The position numbers and the translations under genes are program-made. From NCBI GenBank assembly GCA_023404805.1, contig JAEYAL010000156.1, positions 14,885 to 78,884 of the forward strand: a DNA stretch of 64,000 nt, read 5' to 3'. The DNA comes from Actinomycetes bacterium (GTDB lineage: Bacteria; Actinomycetota; Thermoleophilia; Solirubrobacterales; Solirubrobacteraceae). Below, piece after piece: positions 43,455 through 51,283 of the stretch. The notes beneath the pieces are model-generated. The model ran no database searches. It had not been told where the DNA came from and saw only the letters and a list, made by a program, of their open reading frames with translations. Within the stretch, counting starts at the first letter, position 1, and every line of letters starts with the position of its first letter.

Positions 43455-43928
43455 TCAGGCTGCGGAATCTCCCGCTGGACCGGGGCCTTCGGCGGCCTCC
43501 TGCGGACCGTCGGCGAGCTTGAGCCAGACGACGCCCCCGATGATGACGGCGAGCCAGAACGCCCGCGCGGCGGTGAGCGACTCATCGAACAGCACGGGGC
43601 CGAGGAGCGCCGCGCCAACGGCCCCGATCCCGGCCCACACCGCGTAGCCGATCCCGACGTCGATCGAGCGCAGCGCGATGCTCAGTGCCAGCAGCGTGAG
43701 CAAGAAGAACACGCCGGCGGCGATCGACCAGCCCGGGATCGTGAACCCTTCACTCCCGCCGACGCTGAGCGCGTAGCCGACCTCGAACGCTCCCGCGAGG
43801 AACAGGACGAGCCACGCGCGGCCGTCGGTCTGGTGCGCCGACGCGTCCGGGGACGCGGGCCGCTCGTGCGGCTCATGGGCTCGGAGGGCAGGCCGCGCCG
43901 CTGAGGTGCTGGAACTCGTGGTGCTCAT
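43455..43928 (-). CDS. SMR-family efflux subunit, long form
   Basis: 157 residues, longer than the usual 105-110 because of a Ser/Ala/His-rich N-terminal tail (1-37) and a C-terminal tail. The core has four helices with the SMR signature: WLVLFLAGAFEVGYALS, where the Glu (about residue 48) is the proton/drug-binding residue equivalent to Glu14 of EmrE, and SIDVGIGYAVWAGIGAVGAAL. ATG overlaps the stop of the paired SMR gene, as in EbrAB/YkkCD heterodimers. Confidence 0.9.
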   Translation of the reverse strand: MSTTSSSTSAARPALRAHEPHERPASPDASAHQTDGRAWLVLFLAGAFEVGYALSVGGSEGFTIPGWSIAAGVFFLLTLLALSIALRSIDVGIGYAVWAGIGAVGAALLGPVLFDESLTAARAFWLAVIIGGVVWLKLADGPQEAAEGPGPAGDSAA

Positions 43929-44248
43929 CACGCGGCTCCGCTGAGCTGGAGGCCGACGACACCTGCCACGACGATGCCGATGCCAAGCAGCTGCCTGCGG
44001 GACGGGCGCTGCCCGAGCGAGACCGCGCCGACAATCACGATGCCGACGCCGGCGATCGAGGTCCACAGCGCGTAGCCGACTCCCACGTCGAAGGTGAGCA
44101 GCGCTTGACTCAAGAAGAACGTGGCGATCGCGCCGCTGATCAGCGTCGCCGCCGTCCACTTGGCGTTTCTGAAGCCTTCCGCCTTGCTGGCGGAGATCGC
44201 CACCGTGATCTCGAAGATCACCGCGATCCCTAGATAGACCCAACTCAT
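43928..44248 (-). CDS. SMR-family efflux subunit (EmrE/EbrA-like)
   Basis: 106 residues, standard length, four helices. MSWVYLGIAVIFEITVAISA carries the conserved Glu (residue 13) of the EmrE family; LLTFDVGVGYALWTSIAGVG is the third-helix motif with GY and W. It would pair with the overlapping downstream gene to export cationic compounds such as quaternary amines or guanidinium. A MarR-type site lies 53-66 bases upstream. Confidence 0.93.
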   Translation of the reverse strand: MSWVYLGIAVIFEITVAISASKAEGFRNAKWTAATLISGAIATFFLSQALLTFDVGVGYALWTSIAGVGIVIVGAVSLGQRPSRRQLLGIGIVVAGVVGLQLSGAA

Positions 44249-44300
44249 CGTGTTCCCCCGAATGTCGCTCGTGCTGGCGCGATGCAGCTGTATTGCTGCG

Positions 44301-44314
44301 TGTACATACATATA
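44301..44314. promoter_or_regulatory. Candidate MarR operator upstream of the SMR pair
   Basis: TGTACATACATATA, nearly identical (two transitions) to TGCACATGCATATA upstream of the marR gene. It is embedded in ATTGCT (44292-44297) and AGCAAT (44314-44319), an inverted repeat, and overlaps a possible -10 (TATATG on the minus strand). Confidence 0.55.
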
Positions 44315-44368
44315 GCAATCGGCGGGCGCCGGATGGCGGTGCTTGTCCCCAAACGGGGGAGAAGCTGT

Positions 44369-44815
44369 TCAGGCGGCCGTGAGCAGGTCGCTGATCTGGG
44401 CGACGTCCCTGGCGAGCTGGCCGGCGTCAGCGTCGGGAGCCTGCGTCGCGACCTCGCGCAGCAGCTCGCTGACGCGCGCGGCATACGGGCTGCGGACCGC
44501 GTCGACGAGCGCCCGTCCTTCGTCCGTGAGCACCGCGTAGACGCCGCGCGCATCGTCGGGGCAGAGGTCGCGCCGCGTCAGGCCTTTCGCCTCCAGCCGG
44601 CTGATCAGCCGGGTGACGGAGCTCTGGTTGAGTCCGATCTGCGCGGCGAGGTCGTTCACTCGCAATTCGCTGTCGGACGCATCAGCGAGCCGCACCAGTG
44701 CCCGGTAGTCCGTGAGTCCGACGCGATAGGCGTCGACCAGCCATTTGCCAAGGCTCGCGTCGACGGCCACCACGAACGCGGCGATCCGCGACCACGCAGC
44801 CCCCGGGTCGCTCAT
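44369..44815 (-). CDS. MarR-family transcriptional regulator
   Basis: 148 residues. Winged helix-turn-helix: LRVNDLAAQIGLNQSSVTRLISRLEAKGLTRRDLC in outline (about 48-82), then wing residues CPDDARGVYAVLTDEGRAL (Asp-Arg-class MarR motif), and C-terminal dimerisation helix. It lies upstream of the SMR pair on the same strand with a common 14-bp motif before both, implying a ligand-released repressor of efflux. Confidence 0.92.
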   Translation of the reverse strand: MSDPGAAWSRIAAFVVAVDASLGKWLVDAYRVGLTDYRALVRLADASDSELRVNDLAAQIGLNQSSVTRLISRLEAKGLTRRDLCPDDARGVYAVLTDEGRALVDAVRSPYAARVSELLREVATQAPDADAGQLARDVAQISDLLTAA

Positions 44816-44845
44816 CGGACCGCGTCTGCGTGGCGCTGAACAATC

Positions 44846-44859
44846 TGCACATGCATATA
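44846..44859. promoter_or_regulatory. Candidate MarR operator upstream of marR
   Basis: TGCACATGCATATA, inside CATG-CATATA-CATG, 31-44 bases before the marR ATG at 44815 and shared with the site at 44301-44314. It would allow autorepression. Confidence 0.55.
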
Positions 44860-44985
44860 CATGAGCGTACCGCGCGCGGCGACTCGCGGGCGCGGGCCGT
44901 TTGAACCTCCCCCGTCGACCACCGCTTGAGCTCGGAGCGGCGAAGCGCGTCGTTCGCCCCGCGCCGGAAGGAGTCACCCAGAACG

Positions 44986-45015
44986 CAGAAAGCCCCGCGA
45001 GTGCGGGGCTTTCTG
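44986..45015 (-). terminator. Intrinsic terminator after tRNA-Met
   Basis: A perfect 13-bp stem, CAGAAAGCCCCGC (44986-44998) and GCGGGGCTTTCTG (45003-45015), four-base loop, three bases downstream of the tRNA 3' end on the minus strand. Confidence 0.85.
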
Positions 45016-45017
45016 TA

Positions 45018-45091
45018 TGCCGGTGGAGAGACTTGAACTCCCGACACGCGGATTATGATTCCGCTGCTCTAACCGACTGAGCTACACCGGC
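45018..45091 (-). tRNA. tRNA-Met (anticodon CAT)
   Basis: Read on the minus strand: acceptor GCCGGTG (45091-45085) pairs with CACCGGC (45025-45019), discriminator A at 45018. The D arm contains TAGCTCAG, the anticodon stem GCGGA/TCCGC encloses a loop with CAT (45057-45055), and the T loop TTCAAGT is standard. It looks like an elongator tRNA-Met, although a tRNA-Ile with modified CAT cannot be excluded by sequence alone. Confidence 0.93.
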
Positions 45092-45104
45092 CAGTCGAGC
45101 GTCG

Positions 45105-45110
45105 ATCCTA
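45105..45110 (-). promoter_or_regulatory. Possible -10 box for tRNA-Met
   Basis: TAGGAT on the minus strand, 14 bases before the mature 5' end. No convincing -35 is seen. Confidence 0.35.
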
Positions 45111-45143
45111 GCGAACGGCCGCACGGCGGGCCGTGTGGCTGGA

Positions 45144-45575
45144 CTAACCGAGCTTGCGCGCCACGAGGCCCGACACGACCTTGCCGTCGGCGCCGTCGCC
45201 GGCCGCGGCGAGCACGTGCTTCATCACGGCGCCCATGTCCTTCTTGGTGGTCGCGCCGGTCTCGGCGATCGCGGCGTCGACCAGGGCGGCGAGCTCGTCT
45301 TCGCCGAGCTGCTTGGGGAGGAAGGTCTCGATGAGGTCGGCCTCGGACTGCTCGGCGGCGGCAAGCTCGGCGCGGCCGTTCTCGGCGTACACCTCGGCCG
45401 ACTGCAGGCGGCGCTTGCGCTCGCGCTTGAGGACGGCCACCTCGTCGACGGAGCCGGTGTCCTTGAGCTCCTTCTGGAGCGCATCGCGGATCAGGCGCAG
45501 GGCGTCGCGGCGGGTGGCGTCGCGCTGCTTCTGAGCTTCGGTGATCTGCGCGCTGAGGTCGTCGAGGATGGCCAT
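45144..45575 (-). CDS. yqeY: YqeY/GatB-like domain protein
   Basis: 143 residues from the ATG at 45575; a much longer open frame in this register continues over other genes and is not real. YqeY hallmark segments: MAILDDLSAQITEAQKQRD, LRLIRDALQKELKDTG, EADLIETFLPKQLGEDEL and TKKDMGAVMKHVLAAAGDGADGKVVSGLV in outline. This resembles the tRNA-binding tail of GatB; such proteins are thought to bind tRNA, but their cellular role is unsettled. Located next to tRNA-Met. Confidence 0.92.
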   Translation of the reverse strand: MAILDDLSAQITEAQKQRDATRRDALRLIRDALQKELKDTGSVDEVAVLKRERKRRLQSAEVYAENGRAELAAAEQSEADLIETFLPKQLGEDELAALVDAAIAETGATTKKDMGAVMKHVLAAAGDGADGKVVSGLVARKLG

Positions 45576-45722
45576 GGTGTCGAGCCTACGGCGCCGGCGC
45601 GATGGTGGCGCGATACCGTCCTTGGTCAGCGCGACTCCGGACGCTCCTGCGTGTTCAATGAGACGCAGCCCGGCATCGCCCCGCCGCACGCCGTCCAGGC
45701 CCAGGCCCCGAGGTCCCTCTTC

Positions 45723-46394
45723 ATGCCCCACGTTTCCGCACGCGTCCGTCTCGCCTTCGCCGTCCTTGCTGCCTTCGCGGCGGCGGCTCTCGGTGCGGTG
45801 CCCGCGCAGGCGCAGACGGCCCCGACGACCATCAACACGGTCGTGGTGCGGATGACGGGCCAGATGACGGTCAAGCTCGACAAGACGTTCCTGGCGACCG
45901 TGAAGAAGTCGAGGGGCAAGGTCTCGGCCACGCTCGGCGCCAAGTACTCGAGCAAGAAGCGCCTGATGACGCTGCCGGTCGACGCGAGCACCACGATCAC
46001 GCTCTCGCCGAGCCGCGCCGACATCCTCTCGACGGGCCGGCTGATGATCCGCCGCCCCGACGGCCGCAAGATCGTCGTGGACGACATCGCGCTGCGCGTG
46101 CGGGCCGAGGGCGCCGACGTGTCCGGCACGGTCCGCGGCCGCCCGCAGCGCGAGTTCGCAGCGCTCACGGTGTCGCCGACGACCGAGATCCAGCAGGGCG
46201 ACACGGGCTACAACTTCGTCGACCTGCAGATGATCGTCTCCGAAGACCTCGCCGCCGCGGCCAAGAAGGCCAAGATCAAGGGCGTCAACGCCGGCGCGCT
46301 GCTCGGACTGCTCACCGCTCAGGTGACGGCCGACCTGCCGAGCCTGTCGCTGCCGGGCCTCGGCGGCCTGGTGCCGCCGGTGCCAGGGGCGTAG
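45723..46394 (+). CDS. Secreted protein of unknown function
   Basis: 223 residues with a clear signal peptide (MPHVSARVRLAFAVLAAFAA, cleavage after AQA). The mature part is beta-rich and Lys-rich with no Cys: TINTVVVRMTGQMTVKLDKTF, then RLMTLPVDASTTITLSP and a Gly/Leu/Pro-rich C-terminus (LSLPGLGGLVPPVPG). It may be a cell-envelope protein; no family named. The ATG at 45723 is the only start that gives a signal sequence. Confidence 0.72.
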   Translation: MPHVSARVRLAFAVLAAFAAAALGAVPAQAQTAPTTINTVVVRMTGQMTVKLDKTFLATVKKSRGKVSATLGAKYSSKKRLMTLPVDASTTITLSPSRADILSTGRLMIRRPDGRKIVVDDIALRVRAEGADVSGTVRGRPQREFAALTVSPTTEIQQGDTGYNFVDLQMIVSEDLAAAAKKAKIKGVNAGALLGLLTAQVTADLPSLSLPGLGGLVPPVPGA

Positions 46395-46464
46395 GCGCGC
46401 ACGTCTCGCGCGGCCAAGTCGCGGTGCGGCCGTAGGGCGACCCGAGCTGACCCCGTCCTCGCCT

Positions 46465-46478
46465 GTGCGATGTCGCAC
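46465..46478. repeat. Short palindrome before the M29-like gene
   Basis: GTGCGA-TG-TCGCAC, a 6-bp inverted repeat with 2-base centre, 20 bases upstream of the GTG at 46498. It could be an operator or a hairpin; a TGACAT hexamer lies six bases before that start. Confidence 0.4.
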
Positions 46479-46497
46479 GGGTGAGTGACATTCCGCC

Positions 46498-47508
46498 GTG
46501 GGGGCGGCCAAAATAACGGCCGTGGATCCAGCTCGGGACACCTCGATCGACCCGCACCGCCTCGATGTGGCGTACCGCCAGATCGTCGAGCACTGCGTGG
46601 GCATCGGCCCCGGCGACGACGTGCTGATCGTGATCGACCCCGAACGCCGCGGCATCGGCGGCGGATTGCTCGAAGCCGTGCAGGACGCCGGTGCTGAGCC
46701 GGCCGTCGCGGTGCTCCCGCCGAGCGCGGCGCGCGGCAGCGAACCGACTCGCGCGATCGCCGCCGCGATGCTGGCCGCCGACGCGTTCCTGGCGCCGTGT
46801 CTGCCGTCGCTCAGCCACACGCAGGCGCGCAAGGCCGCCACCGCCGCTGGCGTGCGCGGCGCAACGCTCCCGGGCGCCACGATCGGCATGCTCTCGAGGC
46901 TGATGACGGCTGACCTCGACCTTGTCGCGCAGCGCTCGGCAGCGGTCGCGGAGCTGCTCACGACCGCCACGACGGCCACGGTCACCTGCGCATCCGGCAC
47001 CGACCTGACGCTCGACCTCACCGCCCGCAGCGGCATCAGCGACGACGGCGACCTCCGCGCGCCGGGCGCGTTCGGGAACCTGCCGTGCGGCGAGGGGTTC
47101 GTGTCGCCACGCGCCGGCGACGGCGTGATCGCCGCGCACGTGCTGCCGACCAGCGGGATCGGCGGCGAGCCGGTCCACCTCACGGTCGACGGCGGCCTGC
47201 TGACGGGCGCCGAGGGCGGCCCGGGGGCCGCAGCCGAGACCTTCCTCGCGGCCCTCGACGCCCACGGACCGCAGGCCCGGACCATCGCGGAGCTCGGCAT
47301 CGGCACCAACGAGAACGCGCAGATCACCGGCAACGTCCTCGAAGACGAGAAGGTCCTCGGGACCGCGCACATCGCGTTCGGCGCGAGCGCGGGCATCGGC
47401 GGCGACGTCGCCGTGCCGGTCCACCTCGACGTCGTCGTCCTGAAGCCGACGGTGCACGTCGGCGGCACGCTCGTCGTCGACGCGGGCCGCTTCGTGCTCG
47501 GCGCATGA
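46498..47508 (+). CDS. Aminopeptidase of the M29 (thermophilic aminopeptidase T) type
   Basis: 336 residues from GTG at 46498 (GTG at 46522 is also possible). The C-terminal segment IAELGIGTNENAQITGNVLEDEKVLGTAHIAFG with the Glu and His ligands and HLDVVV closely matches M29 metalloaminopeptidases; the N-terminal half is divergent and shorter than the usual 400 residues, lacking obvious leading motifs. The protein is cytoplasmic. Its stop overlaps the formiminotransferase gene by four bases. Confidence 0.75.
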   Translation: MGAAKITAVDPARDTSIDPHRLDVAYRQIVEHCVGIGPGDDVLIVIDPERRGIGGGLLEAVQDAGAEPAVAVLPPSAARGSEPTRAIAAAMLAADAFLAPCLPSLSHTQARKAATAAGVRGATLPGATIGMLSRLMTADLDLVAQRSAAVAELLTTATTATVTCASGTDLTLDLTARSGISDDGDLRAPGAFGNLPCGEGFVSPRAGDGVIAAHVLPTSGIGGEPVHLTVDGGLLTGAEGGPGAAAETFLAALDAHGPQARTIAELGIGTNENAQITGNVLEDEKVLGTAHIAFGASAGIGGDVAVPVHLDVVVLKPTVHVGGTLVVDAGRFVLGA

Positions 47509-48416
47509 CGCCGGTCGCCGCACCCGCCGCGCCGCTGCTGATGGCGGTGCCGAACGTCTCCGAGGGCCGGGACGCAGCGGCCGTCGCCGCGATCGGCGCG
47601 GCCTACGTGGCCGGGGGCGCGAGCCTGATTGCGACGCATCTCGACGTCGACCACCACCGCAGCGTCCACACGCTCGCCGCGCCGCAGGGCCAGCTGGCGC
47701 TCGCGCTCGCCGCGGGCGCCCGCGCGGCCGTCGCCGCCATCGACCTGACGACGAGCCGTGGACTGCATCCGCACGTCGGCGCGCTCGACGTCTGCCCGGT
47801 CGTGTTCCTCGACGACGCGCGCGCCGGGGCTGCGGTCGCCGAGGCGCTGCTGACCGCGCAGCTGCTGGCCGAGACTGGGATCCCCGTCTTGCTCTACGGC
47901 GAGCTCGCGGGCGGACGCACCCGCGCGTTCCTGCGGCGCGGTGGCACGGCCGAGCTGCTCCGGCGGGTCGAGGAGGGCGAGCTGAAGCCCGACTTCGGGC
48001 CCGGGCGCATCGACCCGCGTGTCGGCGCCGCGCTCGTGGCGGCGCGCCCGCCGCTGGTCGCGTTCAACCTCGAGCTCGAGCCGCGGGCCACGGTCGCCGA
48101 CGCCAAGCTCATCGCCGCGCTGATCCGCGAGGGCGGGGAAGAGGGGCTGCCTGGGCTCCGGGCGATCGGCTTGGAGCTCGCCGCGGCTGGCGGTGTCGCG
48201 CAGGTGTCGTGCAACATCGAAGACCACCGAGCCGTGCCGCTCGCGCGGCTCGTCGAAGCGGTGGCGCGCCACGCGGCGGTGGCCCGCTGCGAGCTGGTGG
48301 GGCTGCTCCCGCGTTCGGCGCTCGATGGCTTCCCGGCGGACCTCGAGATCGCGAACCTCGCCACGATCGAAGACGCCCTGGCCCGCGCCGGGCATCCGGC
48401 CGACGGCGACCTCTAA
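47505..48416 (+). CDS. Glutamate formiminotransferase (FTCD N-terminal type)
   Basis: 303 residues. Signature elements: VPNVSEGRD (residues about 15-23), THLDVDHHRSVHTL, TSRGLHPHVGALDVCPVVFL, the FGP.. RxGAALVAARPPLVAFNLEL segment and VAQVSCNIEDH. These belong to formimidoyltransferase, which moves the formimino group of formiminoglutamate to tetrahydrofolate in histidine breakdown, or to 5-formyl-THF-linked relatives. No hut genes are adjacent, so a different one-carbon role is possible. Co-translated with the peptidase gene upstream. Confidence 0.9.
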   Translation: MTPVAAPAAPLLMAVPNVSEGRDAAAVAAIGAAYVAGGASLIATHLDVDHHRSVHTLAAPQGQLALALAAGARAAVAAIDLTTSRGLHPHVGALDVCPVVFLDDARAGAAVAEALLTAQLLAETGIPVLLYGELAGGRTRAFLRRGGTAELLRRVEEGELKPDFGPGRIDPRVGAALVAARPPLVAFNLELEPRATVADAKLIAALIREGGEEGLPGLRAIGLELAAAGGVAQVSCNIEDHRAVPLARLVEAVARHAAVARCELVGLLPRSALDGFPADLEIANLATIEDALARAGHPADGDL

Positions 48417-48429
48417 GCTCCGTCCTCAC

Positions 48430-48762
48430 ATGGGCGAGACCAAGAAACGTCGGCAGACCAAGCACCGCGGCAACGCGGCAGGCATGGTCGAGAGCCGCGG
48501 CCGCACGGGCGCCCGCACGACCGGTCCGGCCACGACGACGGCTGACGGCCGCAAGATCCCGCAGCCGGCGAGCTGGCAGAAGGCGTTCCTCAAGGCGCTG
48601 CTGCCCGTCGTGATCCTGCTGCCGGTGCTGCTGCTCACCAACAAGAAGGCCTCGACGATCTCGGTGATCGGGCTCGTCGTCTTCGCGTACGTGATGTACG
48701 TGCCGCTGTCCTACTACTCCGACCGCTGGGTCTACAACCGCTACCTCAAGCGCGGCGCATGA
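48430..48762 (+). CDS. Small membrane protein, basic N-terminus
   Basis: 110 residues. The first 55 are Lys/Arg/Thr-rich (MGETKKRRQTKHRGNAAGM), followed by two hydrophobic helices (about 56-72 and 77-95) and SYYSDRWVYNRYLKRGA. No family was recognised. Thirteen bases after the formiminotransferase and overlapping the metallo-beta-lactamase gene by four bases, so part of the same transcript. Confidence 0.75.
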   Translation: MGETKKRRQTKHRGNAAGMVESRGRTGARTTGPATTTADGRKIPQPASWQKAFLKALLPVVILLPVLLLTNKKASTISVIGLVVFAYVMYVPLSYYSDRWVYNRYLKRGA

Positions 48763-49409
48763 CCCTCGACATCCGGATGTTCACGGTCGGCGCGATCCAG
48801 GAGAACAGCTTCCTGGTCCGCGCCTCCGAGGACGCGAAGGAAGCCGTGGTCATCGACCCGGGCGCCGAGGCGCCGCGCTTCCTCAAGGCGCTTGAGGAGC
48901 TCGACGTCACGCTTGCCGGGATCCTGCTCACGCACACGCACTTCGACCACGTCGGCGCGGTCGCGGAGCTGGCGGAGGCCACCGGCGCTGAGGTCTGGGT
49001 GCCGGAGCTCGAGCACGAGCTGCTGCTCAAGATCGACGAGATCATGGGCGCGCGCGGCGGGATGTTCGCCCAGTTCGGGCCGTTCACGCCGTACGACGCC
49101 GAGCACACGGTCGCCGGTGGCGATGTCGTCGAGCTCGCGGGCCTCGCCTTCGACGTCGTCTTCACGCCGGGCCACTCGATCGGCCACGTGGTCTACGCGC
49201 CGCAGGGCCACCCGTTCCTGCTGTCCGGCGACGTGCTCTTCCAGGGCTCGATCGGCCGCACCGACCTCCCGGGCGGCGACCACCCGCGGCTGCTGCAGTC
49301 GATCGCCGAGCTGATGGAGCGCTTCGATCCCGAGACGACCGTGCTGCCGGGCCACATGGGTCCGACGACCCTCGGCGCCGAGGCGCGGTCCAACCCCTTC
49401 CTGCGGTAG
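48759..49409 (+). CDS. Metallo-beta-lactamase-fold hydrolase (glyoxalase II-like)
   Basis: 216 residues, cytoplasmic. Zinc ligands: THTHFDHVG (about 59-67), the His in TPGHSIGHVVY and Asp in LLSGDVLFQGSIGRTD, then LPGHMGPTTLGAE. The arrangement resembles hydroxyacylglutathione hydrolase/YcbL-type MBL proteins. The substrate is likely a thioester. Confidence 0.92.
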   Translation: MTLDIRMFTVGAIQENSFLVRASEDAKEAVVIDPGAEAPRFLKALEELDVTLAGILLTHTHFDHVGAVAELAEATGAEVWVPELEHELLLKIDEIMGARGGMFAQFGPFTPYDAEHTVAGGDVVELAGLAFDVVFTPGHSIGHVVYAPQGHPFLLSGDVLFQGSIGRTDLPGGDHPRLLQSIAELMERFDPETTVLPGHMGPTTLGAEARSNPFLR

Positions 49410-49505
49410 AGGCGGGGCGGCAGGCCGGGCCTGCGCAGCGCGCCGGCGGCCCAGCGCTCAGCTCGGTGCGCGCCGGCTAGCTGTCCGGGGTCTGAGAACG
49501 CGAAG

Positions 49506-49538
49506 GGGGCGCGAGAGCCCCCACTGCTCTCGCGCCCC
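49506..49538. terminator. Bidirectional hairpin between convergent genes
   Basis: GGGGCGCGAGAG (49506-49517) and CTCTCGCGCCCC (49527-49538) form a perfect 12-bp stem with a 9-base loop, about 100 bases past the MBL gene and about 110 before the end of the minus-strand stalk gene. Confidence 0.65.
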
Positions 49539-49645
49539 TGCGCTTTCGGGCTGTCCCCCTCCCGAAGATGGTGCCGGCCCATGTCCCGTGGGCCAGCGTG
49601 CCCGGCGCGTGTCCCGCGCGCCGGCCAAGGTTGTTGATCAGGCGG

Positions 49646-50284
49646 CTAGCAGAGGACGCCCACGTGGAAGGGGCGGTCTGCGCGGACCCCGTTGATCATC
49701 GAGGTGGTCACGTCGATCGTGTCGGGCTGGTCGACGGCCTTGTCGACCGAGACGATGCCCTCCTGCAGGACCGCTGCGGTGCTGCCGCCCTGGGCGACGT
49801 AGGCGCACTGGGTCACGTCGCGGTTGAACTTGACGTCGTAGGTGCCGAGGCCCGTGCGGACCGTGCTGACGACGTGGCTGCTGCCGCGCGAGAGGTCGCC
49901 GTTCGGGAAGACCACCGCGAAGATCGGGCGGGCGTCCTCGGCGAGCTTGGCGTGGGTCACGGCCTTGTCGGCGATCTTCGGCGTGGTGACGGCGTTGTCG
50001 GCGATCTTGGCCGGCTGGACGGCGTTGTCGGCGAGCTTGCCCGAGCTGACGGAGCCGTCGGCGAGGCTGAAGCCGGTCACGGCGCCCGTGCCGAGCTTGG
50101 CGGCGGTGACGGCGCCCTCCTTGAGGTCTGCGCCGCGGACGGAGCCGTTGACGATGGAGTTCGAGTTGACCGAGTTCTTCGCGACCTTGACGGCGGCGTA
50201 CGAGGTGCCGGACACCGAGAAGACCAGTGCGGTCGTCGCGATGATGGTGCTGGCGTTCGGTCGGTTGAGCTTGAAGTTGCGCAT
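49646..50284 (-). CDS. Secreted stalk-like surface protein, paralogue of 6012-6602
   Basis: 212 residues. Signal peptide MRNFKLNRPNASTIIATTAL ending GTSYAAVKVA, the same N-terminal design as the protein at 6012-6602. It is followed by about eight 9-11-residue repeats of type (D/G)xAVxxxKIAD (about 40-115), typical of fibrous stalks in adhesins and phage fibres, and then a globular tip domain (about 120-212) that differs from its paralogue and has no collagen stretch. A perfect CRP-like operator lies 110-131 bases upstream. An extracellular adhesive or display role is inferred. Confidence 0.8.
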   Translation of the reverse strand: MRNFKLNRPNASTIIATTALVFSVSGTSYAAVKVAKNSVNSNSIVNGSVRGADLKEGAVTAAKLGTGAVTGFSLADGSVSSGKLADNAVQPAKIADNAVTTPKIADKAVTHAKLAEDARPIFAVVFPNGDLSRGSSHVVSTVRTGLGTYDVKFNRDVTQCAYVAQGGSTAAVLQEGIVSVDKAVDQPDTIDVTTSMINGVRADRPFHVGVLC

Positions 50285-50393
50285 CGGAGTGTTCCCTGTG
50301 TGTTGGTGACGTGTGGCTGGTCGTGGGGTGATCCGGCGTTGAGAGCACTATTCCGCGGCGCCGCGGCCCGGTCTGCCGGCTCCGCGACGGTCG

Positions 50394-50415
50394 TTGTGTC
50401 AAGTTCGCGACACAA
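50394..50415. promoter_or_regulatory. CRP-like operator, site A
   Basis: TTGTGTCA-N6-CGACACAA; the outer 7-bp arms TTGTGTC/GACACAA are perfectly complementary. It lies in the divergent region between the stalk gene (starts 50284, minus) and crp (starts 50540, plus). Confidence 0.7.
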
Positions 50416-50527
50416 GGGCGGGCGCGCTCGCTGGTGACGAGGTACGGGTCAGATTTTCCGGCGTATGGCCGGGTAACCGCCAGAGGGCGGCGGCCGGTTG
50501 TGAATCGCGGGCGACCGCCTGGCGGGA

Positions 50528-50542
50528 TAGGCTCGCGCGGTG
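50528..50542 (+). promoter_or_regulatory. Predicted leaderless promoter of the CRP gene
   Basis: TAGGCT (50528-50533) lies six bases before the GTG start at 50540, so the transcript is predicted to begin at the start codon. There is no Shine-Dalgarno sequence. Confidence 0.5.
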
Positions 50543-51217
50543 CGTTGGGAGCTGCTGCAGGGTGTGCCGGAGGCGGAGGTCCGCGAGCTGCTCGCGATTG
50601 CGCGGCGCCGGCGGTTCTCGCGCGGTGAGGTCGTGTTCCACCAGGACGACCCCGCCGACACGCTCCACCTCGTCGACAAGGGCCGCTTCGCGGTGCGCGG
50701 GATCGGCCAGCTCGGCGACGCCGTGATGCTCACCGTGCTCACGCCCGGCGACATGTTCGGTGAACTCGCGCTCGTCGACGGCCCGGACGCGCGCCGCAGC
50801 GCCACCGTCAGCGCGCTCGAGGGCGGGGAGACCCTCTCGATCCACCGCCTCGACTTCGAGCGCCTGCGCCGCCAGCGGCCCGACACCTCGCAGGTCGTAA
50901 TCGCCGTGCTCGCCGAGCAGGTGCGCCGCCTGTCGAAGCTCGTGGCCGAGGCGCACTACGTCTCAGCCGAGAAGCGCGTGCGCCGGCGCCTGCTCGAGGT
51001 GTCCGGCGGCTACACGCCGCCCGAGCGCGGCGAAGTCGAAGACACCGAGCCGCGCCTCGTCCCGCTCACGCAGGACGACCTCGCCGACCTTGCCGGCACG
51101 AGCCGCGCGACGGTCAACCGCGTCCTGCGGATGGAGCAGGAGAAGGGCGCCGTCAAGCTCGGCCGAGGCCGCACCGAGGTGCTCGACCCGGCCGCGCTCT
51201 CACGCCGCTCGCGCTGA
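50540..51217 (+). CDS. crp: CRP/FNR-family transcriptional regulator, cyclic-nucleotide type
   Basis: 225 residues from GTG. Cyclic-nucleotide-binding domain residues about 10-125 with the phosphate-binding cassette FGELALVDG...RRSATV (G74, E75, L76, R86, S87 match E. coli CRP G71-L73, R82-S83). No iron-sulfur cysteines of FNR. The C-terminal helix-turn-helix is LTQDDLADLAGTSRATVNRVL (about 176-196): R189 and R194 match CRP R180 and R185, but the Glu181 position is Ala190. Three matching 22-bp palindromes lie in this window, and a cyclase and a phosphodiesterase are encoded nearby, so it most likely binds cAMP. The symbol is by family only. Confidence 0.9.
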   Translation: MRWELLQGVPEAEVRELLAIARRRRFSRGEVVFHQDDPADTLHLVDKGRFAVRGIGQLGDAVMLTVLTPGDMFGELALVDGPDARRSATVSALEGGETLSIHRLDFERLRRQRPDTSQVVIAVLAEQVRRLSKLVAEAHYVSAEKRVRRRLLEVSGGYTPPERGEVEDTEPRLVPLTQDDLADLAGTSRATVNRVLRMEQEKGAVKLGRGRTEVLDPAALSRRSR

Positions 51218-51283
51218 CGGCGGGTACGCGCGGAGCGCGCCGCCAGCGACGATCTGCGCTGACGGCCGAACGCGCTCGACCCG

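Noticed and set aside
46469..46492. TGTCG...GACAT pair before the M29-like gene as a CRP site
   Set aside because: Spacing between TGTC and GACA is 12 rather than 8 bases.
45144..48395. 1083-residue open frame on the minus strand
   Set aside because: Only the 3' 432 bases (yqeY) are real; the rest is antisense to the clear peptidase, formiminotransferase and secreted-protein genes and has Arg-rich, non-protein-like sequence.
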